Assembly: GCF_042651965.1 (NCBI RefSeq)
Contig: NZ_JBHSDY010000010.1
Location: 124,001 to 188,000 of the forward strand
DNA: 64,000 nucleotides
Source: Castellaniella hirudinis
GTDB taxonomy: Bacteria > Pseudomonadota > Gammaproteobacteria > Burkholderiales > Burkholderiaceae_B
Direction of reading: 5' to 3'
Below are positions 1 to 8,559 of this stretch, piece after piece. A program made the translations under genes and the position numbers. The notes under the pieces were generated by a model, which was given only the letters and a program-made list of their open reading frames with translations, did not search any database and was not told the origin of the DNA. The stretch's first letter is position 1; each line of letters starts with the position of its first letter.

Positions 1-550
1 GATGGTCCAGGTCGACGCGGCGGCCAGCAGCCTGGCGGGTGCGGCGGCCCTGAACAGCGCCGATCCGGCGCGCCTGCGCTGCGTCGGCCTGGCGCAGGCG
101 CTGGAACAGGCCTGGTTCGCCCTGGAACCCATGGCCGATGCGCGTGTCCTGGTGCTGGACAACCGCATCCCGCCGGATGCGGGCCGGTGGCTGGACCCGG
201 ACGCCTTGCTGATCGTGCTGCGCAATCTGCTGCGCAATGCGATCGAGCACGCCGCGCCGGCCACGCTGCAGGTGAGCCTGGACGAGGCGGGCATCCTGAT
301 CCTGCGCGACGACGGACCGGGCATGGCGCCCGAACGCCTGGCGCAGGTGCGCGAATGGCGTGCGGGGCGGGCCGACCTGTCGACCGCGGACGCCCCCGAG
401 ACCGGCCATGGGCTGGGCCTGGGCATTGCCCGGCGTGTGTGCGAGTTGCGGGGCTGGCAGTTGGACGTCGATTCGGTCCAGGGCGGCCCTGGCAGCGGGA
501 CGACGTTCAGGCTGGATCTGTGTTCAGCGGATTGTCAGCTGGATTCGTAG
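1..550 (+). CDS. Sensor histidine kinase, C-terminal part (5' end outside window)
   Basis: Only the catalytic ATP-binding end of a two-component sensor kinase is present; the reading frame is open from the first bases of the window. The N box (NLLRNAIEHA, about residues 76-85 of the visible part), G1 box (DDGPGMAP) and G2 box (GHGLGLGIARRV) are all intact, so the fragment encodes a normal HATPase_c domain. The dimerisation/phosphoacceptor region, sensor domain and cognate regulator would lie to the left of the window. The signal cannot be predicted. Confidence 0.9.
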   Translation, partial: MVQVDAAASSLAGAAALNSADPARLRCVGLAQALEQAWFALEPMADARVLVLDNRIPPDAGRWLDPDALLIVLRNLLRNAIEHAAPATLQVSLDEAGILILRDDGPGMAPERLAQVREWRAGRADLSTADAPETGHGLGLGIARRVCELRGWQLDVDSVQGGPGSGTTFRLDLCSADCQLDS

Positions 551-602
551 CGGATTCGTGGCGCCCGCGACTATGGTGAGCGCTATTCGACCAGGAGCTG
601 CC

Positions 603-1289
603 ATGTCTGCGACCGCTACCCCTCACACCACCCCTCACCCGACCTCCGCTCAAGCCCCGTCCAGCCTGGATGCCGTCTGGGCGCGTTTGTCCCATGCCCA
701 GGTGCTGCGCCGTCGTGCCCTGGGCATCCTCGGCACGCTGGCCGTGCTGGCCATGCCCTGGATCGGTTCGGCCTGGCCGGATGAGGGCTCGGTCCATCAG
801 GGCCTGGAATGGGCGGGTCTGGCCCTGCTGGTGCTGGCGTTGTTGGGGCGCTGCGCCTGCATGCTGTACCTGGGCGGGCGCAAGGGCGCCGATCTGGTGG
901 CCGAAGGCCCGTATTCGGTCAGCCGCAATCCGCTGTATGTCTTTTCCATGCTGGCCGTGCTGGGCATCGGCTTGCAGACCGGCAGCCTGGCGGTGGGCCT
1001 GGTCCTGGCGCTGGCCGCCTTCGGGGTGTTCCGCTGGATCGTGAGCGAGGAAGAGCGGATGCTGCACGCCGCCTTCGGCGCGCCCTTCGAGGCCTATTGC
1101 GCGCGGGTGCCGCGGTTCCTGCCGCGCTGGGCCGCCTGGCGTTCGCCGCAGCATGTCACGGTCGATCTCCAGGGCGTCTGGAAGACGGTGCGCGACGCAC
1201 TGCCGTATTTTCTGTCGATCCCCGTGTTCGAGGCCATCGAGGCCGCGCAGGACGCCGGCTGGGTTCACGTCCATCTGTGGTTGTATTGA
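603..1289 (+). CDS. Isoprenylcysteine carboxyl methyltransferase (ICMT/PEMT)-family membrane protein
   Basis: A 228-residue protein with about four hydrophobic segments. It carries the family signature GPYSVSRNPLY in the middle and a later EERML...F..Y..RVPRFLP block, which form the SAM and phospholipid-facing site in PEMT/ICMT proteins. The ATG at 603 was chosen over upstream in-frame starts because AGGAG lies 5 bases before it and because upstream starts would run back into the preceding kinase gene. Bacterial members are mostly uncharacterised; methylation of a lipid or small hydrophobic substrate is inferred, and the substrate is unknown. The gene stands alone between the kinase and a divergent-function operon. 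Confidence 0.75.
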   Translation: MSATATPHTTPHPTSAQAPSSLDAVWARLSHAQVLRRRALGILGTLAVLAMPWIGSAWPDEGSVHQGLEWAGLALLVLALLGRCACMLYLGGRKGADLVAEGPYSVSRNPLYVFSMLAVLGIGLQTGSLAVGLVLALAAFGVFRWIVSEEERMLHAAFGAPFEAYCARVPRFLPRWAAWRSPQHVTVDLQGVWKTVRDALPYFLSIPVFEAIEAAQDAGWVHVHLWLY

Positions 1290-1384
1290 GCGTGCCGAAG
1301 GGCTGACGTCCGCGCATCCGGGGGATCGGCGCCGCGGACCCCTGTGATAAAGTTCCAGGCAGTTTTTTGCCTGGAGTTCGGTGC

Positions 1385-2299
1385 ATGCAGCCTCCGTTTT
1401 ATCCGATCGGCACCCCCGGCGTCCCCTGGGGGGATGCCGAAATCGCCGCCTGGCTTGCCCGCCAGCAACGCCGGCGCAGCTATGCCGGCGAAGTCCTGAC
1501 GGTCATCGATCGCCTGCGTGATCGCTTCGAGGTCGTCCAGTATGGTGAACTGGACTACGCGCCCGACACCTACCCCCTGTTTGCGCTGCGCAGCCGCGAC
1601 TGGACGGCGGACCGTCCGGTGGCCTTGGTCACGGGCGGGGTGCATGGCTACGAGACCAGCGGTGTCCACGGCGCGCTGCGCTTCGCCGACCGGCATGCGG
1701 CGGATTACGCGGGCCGCCTGGACCTGATGATCGTCCCCTGCGTCAGCCCCTGGGGCTACGAGCGCATCCACCGCTGGAATCCCCGCGCGCTGGACCCGAA
1801 CCGGTCTTTCCGGCCTGACAGCCCCGCGCCGGAATCGGCTGCGCTGATGGCGCTGGTGGCGCCTTTTGCGGACCGCGTGCGGGTGCACATCGACCTGCAC
1901 GAGACCACCGACACCGACGAGTCCGAATTCCGCCCCGCACTGGCGGCGCGCGACGGCCGGCCCTTCACGCCGGGCGGCATTCCCGACGGCTTCTACCTGG
2001 TCGATGACACCGAGTCTCCCCAGCCGGACTTCCAGGATGCCGTGATCCGCGCTGTAGCCGAAGTCACTCACATCGCGCCCGCCGACGCGCGGGGCGAGAT
2101 CATCGGCTCGCCCGTGGTCGCTCCGGGCGTCATCCGCTACGCCCTGCAGTCGCTGGGATTGTGCGCCGGCATCACGGCCGCGCCCTATCGCACGACGACT
2201 GAGGTCTACCCCGACAGCCCACGGGCCACGCCGGACCAATGCAACGCGGCCCAGGCCGCAGCGGTGCGCGCGGCCCTGGACTACGCGCTGGAGCATTGA
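1385..2299 (+). CDS. M14-family zinc metallopeptidase/deacylase
   Basis: A 304-residue cytoplasmic protein of the M14 carboxypeptidase/succinylglutamate desuccinylase superfamily. The zinc ligands can be read in GGVHGYETSG (HxxE, about residues 88-97) and HIDLHETTDT (the later His). DPNRSF resembles the Asn-Arg substrate-binding segment. A C-terminal TTTEVYP places the catalytic Glu. The ATG at 1385 has GGAG eight bases upstream and is preferred to an ATG 18 bases earlier. It is followed after 4 bases by ghrA and then a lipoprotein gene, so the three are probably one operon. The substrate is not predictable; a gamma-glutamyl or N-acyl amino-acid derivative is possible. Confidence 0.75.
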   Translation: MQPPFYPIGTPGVPWGDAEIAAWLARQQRRRSYAGEVLTVIDRLRDRFEVVQYGELDYAPDTYPLFALRSRDWTADRPVALVTGGVHGYETSGVHGALRFADRHAADYAGRLDLMIVPCVSPWGYERIHRWNPRALDPNRSFRPDSPAPESAALMALVAPFADRVRVHIDLHETTDTDESEFRPALAARDGRPFTPGGIPDGFYLVDDTESPQPDFQDAVIRAVAEVTHIAPADARGEIIGSPVVAPGVIRYALQSLGLCAGITAAPYRTTTEVYPDSPRATPDQCNAAQAAAVRAALDYALEH

Positions 2300-2303
2300 C
2301 GAG

Positions 2304-3248
2304 ATGGGTACTGACTTGGACATCGTCTTCGCCTCGGCACACGAAACCGACCCTCAGGCCTGGATGGCGGCGCTGCGCGCGGCCCTGCCCGAAGCCCGGG
2401 TACGCCTGTGGGGCGACGGCCAGCCCGAGGGCCAGGCGGATTTCGCCGTGGTGTGGGCCCCGCCGGCCGACTTGTTCGCCCGTGAACCTCGGCTGCGCGC
2501 CCTGTTCAACCTGGGCGCGGGGGTCGATGCCTTGCTGCGCCTGCCGAACTTGCCGGATGATCTGCCCCTGGTGCGCCTGGAAGACGGCGGCATGGCGGTG
2601 CAGATGGCGGAATACACGCTCTATCACCTGCTGCGCGAATCGCGTGACTTCGGCCGCTACGAGCGCCAGCAGGCCGAGGGGCTTTGGCGCCCTCTGGATG
2701 ACATCGACCGCGATGCCTGGACCGTGGGCGTCCTGGGGGCGGGCACCATGGGCGCGCGCGTCGCCCAGGCCTGCGCCGCCCTGGAATATCCGACGGCGGT
2801 CTGGTCGCGCAGCGGCCGCGCCGTGCCGGGCGCCGAGTCCTACGGCGGCGAGGCGGGCCTGGCCGCGTTCCTGGCGCGCACGCGCGTGCTGGTGAACGTG
2901 CTGCCGCTGACCGACGCCACGCGCGGCATTCTGTGCCGCAGCACCTTTGATCAACTGCGGCCCGACGCCCTGGTCATCAATATCGCCCGGGGCGGGCACC
3001 TGGTCGAAGCCGATCTGCTGGCCGCCCTGGACAGCGGCCGCCTGCGGGCGGCGGCTCTGGACGTGTTCGAGCGCGAACCTCTGCCGCCCGGCCATCCTTT
3101 CTGGACGGACGCGCGCATCCGCGTCACACCGCACATCGCGGGCGCCAGCCTGATGGACCGGACAGTGCGTCAGATCGCCGACAAGATTCAGGCGCTGAAC
3201 CGGGGCGAGGCCATCAGCGGCGTCGTGGACCGGAACCGGCAATACTGA
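2304..3248 (+). CDS. ghrA: Glyoxylate/hydroxypyruvate reductase A (D-2-hydroxyacid dehydrogenase)
   Basis: A 314-residue NAD(P)H-dependent 2-hydroxyacid dehydrogenase of the GhrA type. The Rossmann dinucleotide motif is GVLGAGTMGARVAQ (about residues 142-155). The catalytic triad appears as Arg in VINIARGGHL, Glu in VFEREPLPP and His in VTPHIAG. Length and motifs match the glyoxylate to glycolate / hydroxypyruvate to glycerate reductase subgroup. It begins 4 bases after the peptidase gene and its TGA overlaps the ATG of the next gene (ATGA), so translation is probably coupled. The exact in vivo substrate is inferred from family. Confidence 0.85.
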   Translation: MGTDLDIVFASAHETDPQAWMAALRAALPEARVRLWGDGQPEGQADFAVVWAPPADLFAREPRLRALFNLGAGVDALLRLPNLPDDLPLVRLEDGGMAVQMAEYTLYHLLRESRDFGRYERQQAEGLWRPLDDIDRDAWTVGVLGAGTMGARVAQACAALEYPTAVWSRSGRAVPGAESYGGEAGLAAFLARTRVLVNVLPLTDATRGILCRSTFDQLRPDALVINIARGGHLVEADLLAALDSGRLRAAALDVFEREPLPPGHPFWTDARIRVTPHIAGASLMDRTVRQIADKIQALNRGEAISGVVDRNRQY

Positions 3249-3982
3249 TGACGGCCGGCGCGCGCCTCCCGGAGCCTGTCCGCTGGCGCGTATGGTGGCT
3301 GGCCGGCCTGTTGGCGCTGGCTGGCTGCGCAGCCCCGTCCGATCCCGGGCTGCAGGGCGAGTCCATGTCCGCCGACCAGTTCGCCCAGAGCGACATCAAT
3401 CGCTTGCAGACCCTGGCGATGCGCGACAATCTGGACAGCCTGGATCGTCTGCTGGAAAAACTGTACCGGCGCAATCCCGGGGAATGGCGCAAGGCCGGAT
3501 TCACGGACCTGAAGACGGCCCTGGAGCAGGGCCGCACCCGCATCCGACAGGGCCAGGTGCCCGAGGAATTGAACGGTCTGCAGGACATCGAAGTCCTGTC
3601 GGTCGCCATGGACCCGCGCTATCCCGGGGACCGGGCGGCGGCGTTCGTTCTGGGGCTGTCCAGCATGATCATCGCCGCGCATGGCGGACAGACCCGTTTT
3701 CACGTCGGTGATTCCGTCCAGGCCCGGCACGTCTTCAACGCCGCGCGCAACGTCGAGATCGCCGCCTGGATGCTGTCCAGCCGGCGCGACGCCCAGGGGC
3801 GGCCGCTGCTGTTGTCCAATGAATTGGGCGACGGCGTGGCCAACCTGAGCTTCGAGCGCGAATTCGGGCGCATCATCGCCCGCCTGGATCTGGAAGCGTC
3901 CTTGCAGGACGAAAGCCTGCGGCGCATCGGCATCAACTACGTGCAGGGCCTGCTGTTCTTCAATTTCCTGCCGGTGCGCTAA
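3248..3982 (+). CDS. Conserved hypothetical lipoprotein
   Basis: A 244-residue protein with an N-terminal basic stretch, a hydrophobic segment and a clear lipobox (LAGC, Cys about residue 27), predicting an outer- or inner-membrane-anchored lipoprotein facing the periplasm. The mature part is helical and charged with no motif I recognise. Its ATG overlaps the ghrA stop codon and its last 4 bases overlap the end of the convergent crystallin-J1-like gene. Its co-transcription with a peptidase and a reductase does not suggest an obvious function. Confidence 0.75.
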   Translation: MTAGARLPEPVRWRVWWLAGLLALAGCAAPSDPGLQGESMSADQFAQSDINRLQTLAMRDNLDSLDRLLEKLYRRNPGEWRKAGFTDLKTALEQGRTRIRQGQVPEELNGLQDIEVLSVAMDPRYPGDRAAAFVLGLSSMIIAAHGGQTRFHVGDSVQARHVFNAARNVEIAAWMLSSRRDAQGRPLLLSNELGDGVANLSFEREFGRIIARLDLEASLQDESLRRIGINYVQGLLFFNFLPVR

Positions 3983-5058
3983 GCCTGGGCCGCCTGCCGC
4001 GCCAGCCGGGCCGCCAGGTCCATACGCTGCGTGCTGTGCTCCAGGGGTTCGATGAAGCGGGCGGGGATCGCCTGGATGCCGCCGATGGCGCCGCACAGGG
4101 CGCCGGTCAGCATGGCCCGGGCCTGGTTCTGGCCGCCGCCATTGACGGCGTGCAGGACGGCGGATTCGAAATCATCCTGGAAACGCCCGGCCAGATAGTA
4201 GGCCGCGGGGAACTGGTGGTAGACCGCGCAGGGCAGGCCATACACCAGCGATGCCTTCCAGGCCGGTTCGATGCGGATGTCTGGATCGCGGGCGGCGCGC
4301 ACGGCGCCCGACACCGTCAGCAAGGCATCCGGCGAGGGGAACTGGCCGGCGGTCCGGGGCGCTTCGGGCCCCGGCGGCGGGGTGGTTTCCCCGGCGGAAG
4401 TCACGCTGTGAAAAGGCAGTTCGCCATCGCGCACCAAGGTCATCAGCCGGCCTGATGTTTCCGCGTCCAGCGGTTCGCCGCGGACCAGGCTGCCCAGCAC
4501 GCAGCCGTAGGCCACGGTCATGGCCATGACCGTCGTGTCGCACTGGGTCAGCGCCGTGTTCGCAGCGCAGTGGCGCGCCAGGTCGGCCGGCCGGCGGGCG
4601 TAGCGGATGGCCAGGGCCAGGATGCGCTCGGCGGCTTCGGTGGTGTCGGCCAGGCCGGCTACCCGGCCCCAGGGCTGTCCCCGGCCTACGCGCAGGCGCC
4701 AGGTCTCGCGGATCGACTGGCTGGTATAGCCGCCCGGTCCGTTCAGGGGCGTGCCGTCCAGCAGGGGGAAGAAGTCCTCGTCCAGGCGGCGGCAAAAGTC
4801 TGCCTCGTCGTATCCGCCGCAGGCGTTCAGGGAACCGCTCAGCAGGTCCAGGATGAAGCCGGCCTGGCCTGACTGGCCGGCCCGCAGCCCTGCGTGGTAG
4901 CGATCGGGACGGGGATCGGTGTAGCTGTCGATCCAGGCGCCGTAGTCGTGCCGCAGGGCGTCCAGATCGTAGTACCAGTGCGGCCCCAGGGCCAGGGCGT
5001 CGCCGACGTAGGCGCCGATCAGGGCGCCTTGGGCGCGTTGTTCAAGGGTAAGGGGCAT
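3979..5058 (-). CDS. Crystallin-J1/ADP-ribosylglycohydrolase-family protein
   Basis: A 359-residue all-helical protein of the ADP-ribosylglycohydrolase superfamily. The N-terminal GALIGAYVGDALALGPHWYYD has the HWxYD signature of the crystallin-J1-like branch. The usual magnesium-binding residues are not evident: no TDDT is seen after the first helices, and the C-terminal G-G-D-T-D-T position reads NGGGQNQARAM. Hydrolysis of ADP-ribose is therefore doubtful; the family has other ligands. GGAGGA lies 6 bases before the ATG. The first 40 bases overlap the 3' end of the upstream diguanylate cyclase on the same strand, so the two are probably translated from one message. Confidence 0.8.
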   Translation of the reverse strand: MPLTLEQRAQGALIGAYVGDALALGPHWYYDLDALRHDYGAWIDSYTDPRPDRYHAGLRAGQSGQAGFILDLLSGSLNACGGYDEADFCRRLDEDFFPLLDGTPLNGPGGYTSQSIRETWRLRVGRGQPWGRVAGLADTTEAAERILALAIRYARRPADLARHCAANTALTQCDTTVMAMTVAYGCVLGSLVRGEPLDAETSGRLMTLVRDGELPFHSVTSAGETTPPPGPEAPRTAGQFPSPDALLTVSGAVRAARDPDIRIEPAWKASLVYGLPCAVYHQFPAAYYLAGRFQDDFESAVLHAVNGGGQNQARAMLTGALCGAIGGIQAIPARFIEPLEHSTQRMDLAARLARQAAQA

Positions 5059-6542
5059 GTCGGGTCCTCCGTCGCATCCAGTGGCCGGGCGGCGGGGCCG
5101 CCGTGCATGTGCACCCGGTTGCGGCCGTCGCGCTTGGCCTGGTACATCGCCTGATCAGCATACGCCAAAAGCAGGGATAGAGAGGCATGCGGCGCATGCG
5201 TGTCGTGCACCACGCCGATGCTGACGGAGATCCGGGCGGGCGGCCCGCTGTCCAGAGGCACGGTCAGCGCCTCCACGCTGAGGCGCAGGCGTTCGGCGAT
5301 GTCATGCGAGTCCCGTTCCGAGGTGCTGGGCAGAAACACGGCGAACTCTTCGCCGCCCAGGCGGCCGAACAGGTCATGGGGGCGCACGAGGGTGCGGACG
5401 GTCTGCGCGAAGGCCTTCAGGGCCTGATCGCCGGCGGCGTGGCCGTACTGATCGTTCAACAGCTTGAAGTGATCGAGATCCAGCATCAGCAGGGCATTGC
5501 CCTGGGGCGGCGCAGGGCTCCGTCCCAGGTGTTCGGCGGCGCGGCGCAGAAAGGCCGGCCGCGACAGGGCGTGTGTCAGGGCATCATGGTCCAGGGCCAG
5601 GTTCAGCGCCGTGATCAGGTCGCCGCGGGCGGCCAGGATGCTGGAGACCAGCAGGGGCGAGGTGACCAGCAGCAGCACGCCCAGCCGCAGGGAAACCATG
5701 TCCCAGGCCTGAAGGCCTGCCAGGTGCTGGACTTCGCCCAGCGACAGCCAGCCGTGGGAGATGCCCAGCAGCACGGTGAGGGCGGTCAGCAGGGTGATCC
5801 AGGCCGTCGTGAGCTGGCGGTAGGTCAGGGCGCAGTACATCAGGGCGGGGATGGGAAACACGGCGACGCCCGGGCCGCCCAGCAGAAAGCAGAGCGACAG
5901 GCTGACGGCCAGCGTGGCGATGGGCAGCAGCCGTGTCTCTTTGGCCATGCGTCGCAGCAGCGAGGCCCAGGACTGGCGATGGTCCCGGCATCGCGTGAGC
6001 GGCCGGGGCAGGAGCATGATCGGCGGCAGGAAGGCGCTGTAGCTGAGCAACTGGCCGATGAACCAGTTCAGGGCGATCGTCGACCAGGGTATGCCGGGGC
6101 GCAGCCAGGGGGAGAGGGCGATCGCGATCGCTGTGTGGGTGGCTGCCGCCGCTGCGCAGGCGAGCAGCAATCGGCCGATGGCCTGGGGGCTGCGCAAATG
6201 TGCGGGCGACCAGTGGGATGACAGGATGCTCCAGGCGACGAACACGCCCAGCAGATCGATCACGCCGTAGCTCAGGGCGGCCGGCCAGGACATGCTGGTC
6301 CGCAGGAGGCTCGCCAGGACCAGGCCGCAGAACGCGCCCGCCCAGGACAACGGGTGGGCCAGGGAGGGATGGCGGGTCAGCAGGACGGTCAGCAGCGCGC
6401 TGGCCGGCCACAGGATCGAGAGACTGCCGGCGGGCTGGGTCCAGAGCCCCAGGGCCGACGCGAAGAAGGCGGCCGCCATGACCAGAGCGGCCTGGGCGGC
6501 CTTCCGACAGCAGAGTGTGCGAAGACGGAAAACCGGGGACAT
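5019..6542 (-). CDS. MASE1-GGDEF membrane diguanylate cyclase
   Basis: A 507-residue protein. Roughly residues 15-310 form eight or more transmembrane helices of MASE1 type. The C-terminal third is a GGDEF domain with the active-site motif GGEEF at 396-400, the metal-binding LDLDHFK segment, and an inhibitory I-site RPHD placed exactly five residues before GGEEF. It should make cyclic di-GMP from GTP under product inhibition, in response to an unknown signal sensed in the membrane. The tail after the GGDEF domain (about 30 residues) is Pro-rich. It overlaps the following crystallin-J1-like gene by 40 bases. Confidence 0.9.
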   Translation of the reverse strand: MSPVFRLRTLCCRKAAQAALVMAAAFFASALGLWTQPAGSLSILWPASALLTVLLTRHPSLAHPLSWAGAFCGLVLASLLRTSMSWPAALSYGVIDLLGVFVAWSILSSHWSPAHLRSPQAIGRLLLACAAAAATHTAIAIALSPWLRPGIPWSTIALNWFIGQLLSYSAFLPPIMLLPRPLTRCRDHRQSWASLLRRMAKETRLLPIATLAVSLSLCFLLGGPGVAVFPIPALMYCALTYRQLTTAWITLLTALTVLLGISHGWLSLGEVQHLAGLQAWDMVSLRLGVLLLVTSPLLVSSILAARGDLITALNLALDHDALTHALSRPAFLRRAAEHLGRSPAPPQGNALLMLDLDHFKLLNDQYGHAAGDQALKAFAQTVRTLVRPHDLFGRLGGEEFAVFLPSTSERDSHDIAERLRLSVEALTVPLDSGPPARISVSIGVVHDTHAPHASLSLLLAYADQAMYQAKRDGRNRVHMHGGPAARPLDATEDPTCPLPLNNAPKAP

Positions 6543-6653
6543 AGCGAGCGAGGGCAGGGTGAGAGGAGGCCGCCCCGAAATTTAATAGAAAGACGACGTT
6601 CTGTCTCTTGTGGAAAGCCCTGGCCCGATGGGCGCCGGCCGCTTCGGCGGCGG

Positions 6654-7403
6654 TCAGCCGGCCGGGGGACGGTGAGTCTGCTGCCAGGCCAATACCGCCT
6701 GGGTGGCCTGCGCCATGATGCGGTCGTGATGCGCTTTAGGCCAAGCCTGGCGCAGCGAGGCGAACAGGCATTGCGTGCCGGATTGCGCCAGGGCGGTGGC
6801 GCCGGGGTCTTCCAGCAGGCGGATCTGGATATGGGCCAGCGTGTCTGCGACCAGGCGCCAGCCCAGTTCCGGCATCCCGGCATCCAGCGCCAGCAACTGG
6901 CTGCCCAGCGTCTGGATCACGGGTTCGACCGCCTCCAGACTGTCTCCTGCACCCATGGCGTGCCACAGGGCCAGATGGATTTGGCGGCGCAGCGCGACCT
7001 TGAAGTCGATGGCGGCTGTCTCGGTGGCATCGAGCCCCTCGAACTGCTGCTGGAAGCGGGCATCGTCCGCCGGGGCCAGTCCGGTGCGCAGCGCGCCGAT
7101 CAGCGCAGTCAGGGGCGGGATGGCCTGGATGCCGAAGGCCTGGCTGAACGCCAGGCCCCATTGATCCAGCCCGGCCAGCAGCAGCGCCATCCGTACGGCG
7201 CGCGCCTCGGCGTCCGGGTCGGCGAGGACCCAGTCCAGGCACTGCGTGTGCAGCGCATCCAGCGGGAAAGCGGATGCATCCGCCGCCGCATGACGAAAGG
7301 CCCGGGTGAAGGCGTCCCGGGCCAGGTCGGCAGCCTCGGACTGGACCCCGGGCGGGGCCAGCGCGGCGAGCGGATCGTCGATATCGGAGCGGGCATCAGT
7401 CAT
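6654..7403 (-). CDS. Conserved hypothetical protein, alpha-helical, cytoplasmic
   Basis: A 249-residue protein rich in Ala, Leu, Gln and Asp, without signal peptide, membrane segment or recognisable catalytic motif. Codon use is like that of its neighbours and the frame is uninterrupted, so it is a real gene. It lies between the diguanylate cyclase (same strand, downstream) and the BON lipoprotein gene (upstream), with about 20 bases to the latter, so it may be co-transcribed with that gene. No function is proposed. Confidence 0.6.
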   Translation of the reverse strand: MTDARSDIDDPLAALAPPGVQSEAADLARDAFTRAFRHAAADASAFPLDALHTQCLDWVLADPDAEARAVRMALLLAGLDQWGLAFSQAFGIQAIPPLTALIGALRTGLAPADDARFQQQFEGLDATETAAIDFKVALRRQIHLALWHAMGAGDSLEAVEPVIQTLGSQLLALDAGMPELGWRLVADTLAHIQIRLLEDPGATALAQSGTQCLFASLRQAWPKAHHDRIMAQATQAVLAWQQTHRPPAG

Positions 7404-7426
7404 GGCGCCCGCATTGTCTCACGGTT

Positions 7427-7753
7427 TCAGGGTTTCACGACCAGGCCGTTGTGCACCTGGGTGACGCCCTTGACCGACCGGGCCAGTTCGGCTGCGCGGT
7501 CCTTCTCGCGCTGGGATTTGGCAAAGCCCGACAGTTGCACCACCCCGCCGTCAATGGTCTTGACGTTGATGTTCGCCGCTGACGTCTCGGGGTCATTGAC
7601 CAGCTTGGCCTTGACCTCGGTCGTCACGGCCGATCCGTCGATGTACTGGCCGACGGTTTCCTGCTTGCGGGCCACGGAGCAGCCCGAAATCATGACGGTA
7701 GCGGCGCCGGCCACGGTGGCGAGGGCGATGAGGCGGATGACGTTCGGTTTCAT
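7427..7753 (-). CDS. BON-domain lipoprotein (OsmY-like)
   Basis: A 108-residue exported protein. The signal peptide ends in a lipobox ISGC with Cys at residue 25. One BON domain (about residues 38-105) has the typical TVKTxxGxVxLSGxA pattern, here INVKTIDGGVVQLSGFAKS, and ends in VHNGLVV. BON lipoproteins bind phospholipid or support envelope integrity. The ATG at 7753 is preceded by AGGA nine bases upstream. An in-frame upstream extension to 7993 was rejected because it runs into kdpE and precedes the signal peptide. Confidence 0.85.
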   Translation of the reverse strand: MKPNVIRLIALATVAGAATVMISGCSVARKQETVGQYIDGSAVTTEVKAKLVNDPETSAANINVKTIDGGVVQLSGFAKSQREKDRAAELARSVKGVTQVHNGLVVKP

Positions 7754-7845
7754 GGTGCGCGTCCTGGTGGATGAAGGAATGGCGATGCGTGGGATTAAGG
7801 TAGCACGAGGCGGGCGCGATGGGTATGGGCGGCGCGATGGCATCG

Positions 7846-8559
7846 CTATCGCTCTTTCGCGATGAATCTCAGGCCGACCCCCGGCTCGGTCACGATGTAG
7901 CAAGGGGCCAGCGCATTGTCCCCAAGCTTGTGGCGCAGCTTGCCGACCAGGATGCGCAGGTAATGGGTGTCTTCCTCGTGCGTCGGTCCCCACACCTGTC
8001 TCAGGATCTGGGACTGGGTGATCAGCCGTCCCGGCTGGCCGGCCAGCAAGGACAGCAGGGAAAACTCCTTGCGCGACAGCGTGACCGACTGTCCGTCCAG
8101 GAAGACTTCCCGCCGCCCCAGGTCGATCCGCAACGTGCCGTCATCGTAGACCGGGCTCTCCTGCTCGCCGACGCCCGCGGTTCTCAGGAAGGCGCGGATG
8201 CGCGCCATGAGCTCCTCGACCCCGAAGGGTTTGGTCACATAATCGTTGGCGCCCGCGTCCAGCAGCGCCACTTTCCCGCCCTCGTCAGAGCGCACCGTCA
8301 GCACGATGACCGGCACCCTGGACCATTGCCGCAGTTCCTTCAGGACTTCGATGCCGTCCTTGTCCGGCAAGCCCAAGTCCAGAACGACCAGATCGGCGCC
8401 CTTGCTGGCCAGCAGCGTCAGCCCTTCCTGGCCGGTGCGCGCCAGCAGGGTCGCGTACCCCTGCGAGCGCAGGCTGATGTCGACGAATTTGAGGATCTGA
8501 GGCTCATCATCGATGAGCAGAATGCGCGCGGCCGGAACCCGCTCAGCGGGGTGTGTCAT
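7846..8559 (-). CDS. kdpE: KdpE response regulator
   Basis: A 237-residue OmpR/PhoB-type regulator. The receiver domain has the acidic pair in LLIDDEP, the phosphorylation site Asp61 in VVLDLGLP and the conserved Lys in VTKPF. The C-terminal winged helix (about residues 135-235) includes the recognition helix region THYLRILVGKLRHKLG. It is the last gene of the kdp operon and overlaps kdpD by 17 bases. It activates transcription of kdpABC when phosphorylated by KdpD under K+ limitation or high osmolarity. Confidence 0.95.
   Translation of the reverse strand: MTHPAERVPAARILLIDDEPQILKFVDISLRSQGYATLLARTGQEGLTLLASKGADLVVLDLGLPDKDGIEVLKELRQWSRVPVIVLTVRSDEGGKVALLDAGANDYVTKPFGVEELMARIRAFLRTAGVGEQESPVYDDGTLRIDLGRREVFLDGQSVTLSRKEFSLLSLLAGQPGRLITQSQILRQVWGPTHEEDTHYLRILVGKLRHKLGDNALAPCYIVTEPGVGLRFIAKER

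Noticed and set aside
6630..6654. GC-rich inverted repeat CCGC-TTCG-GCGG after the 6654-7403 gene as a terminator.
   Set aside because: The stem is only 4 bp with no U-tract and is expected by chance in such GC-rich DNA.
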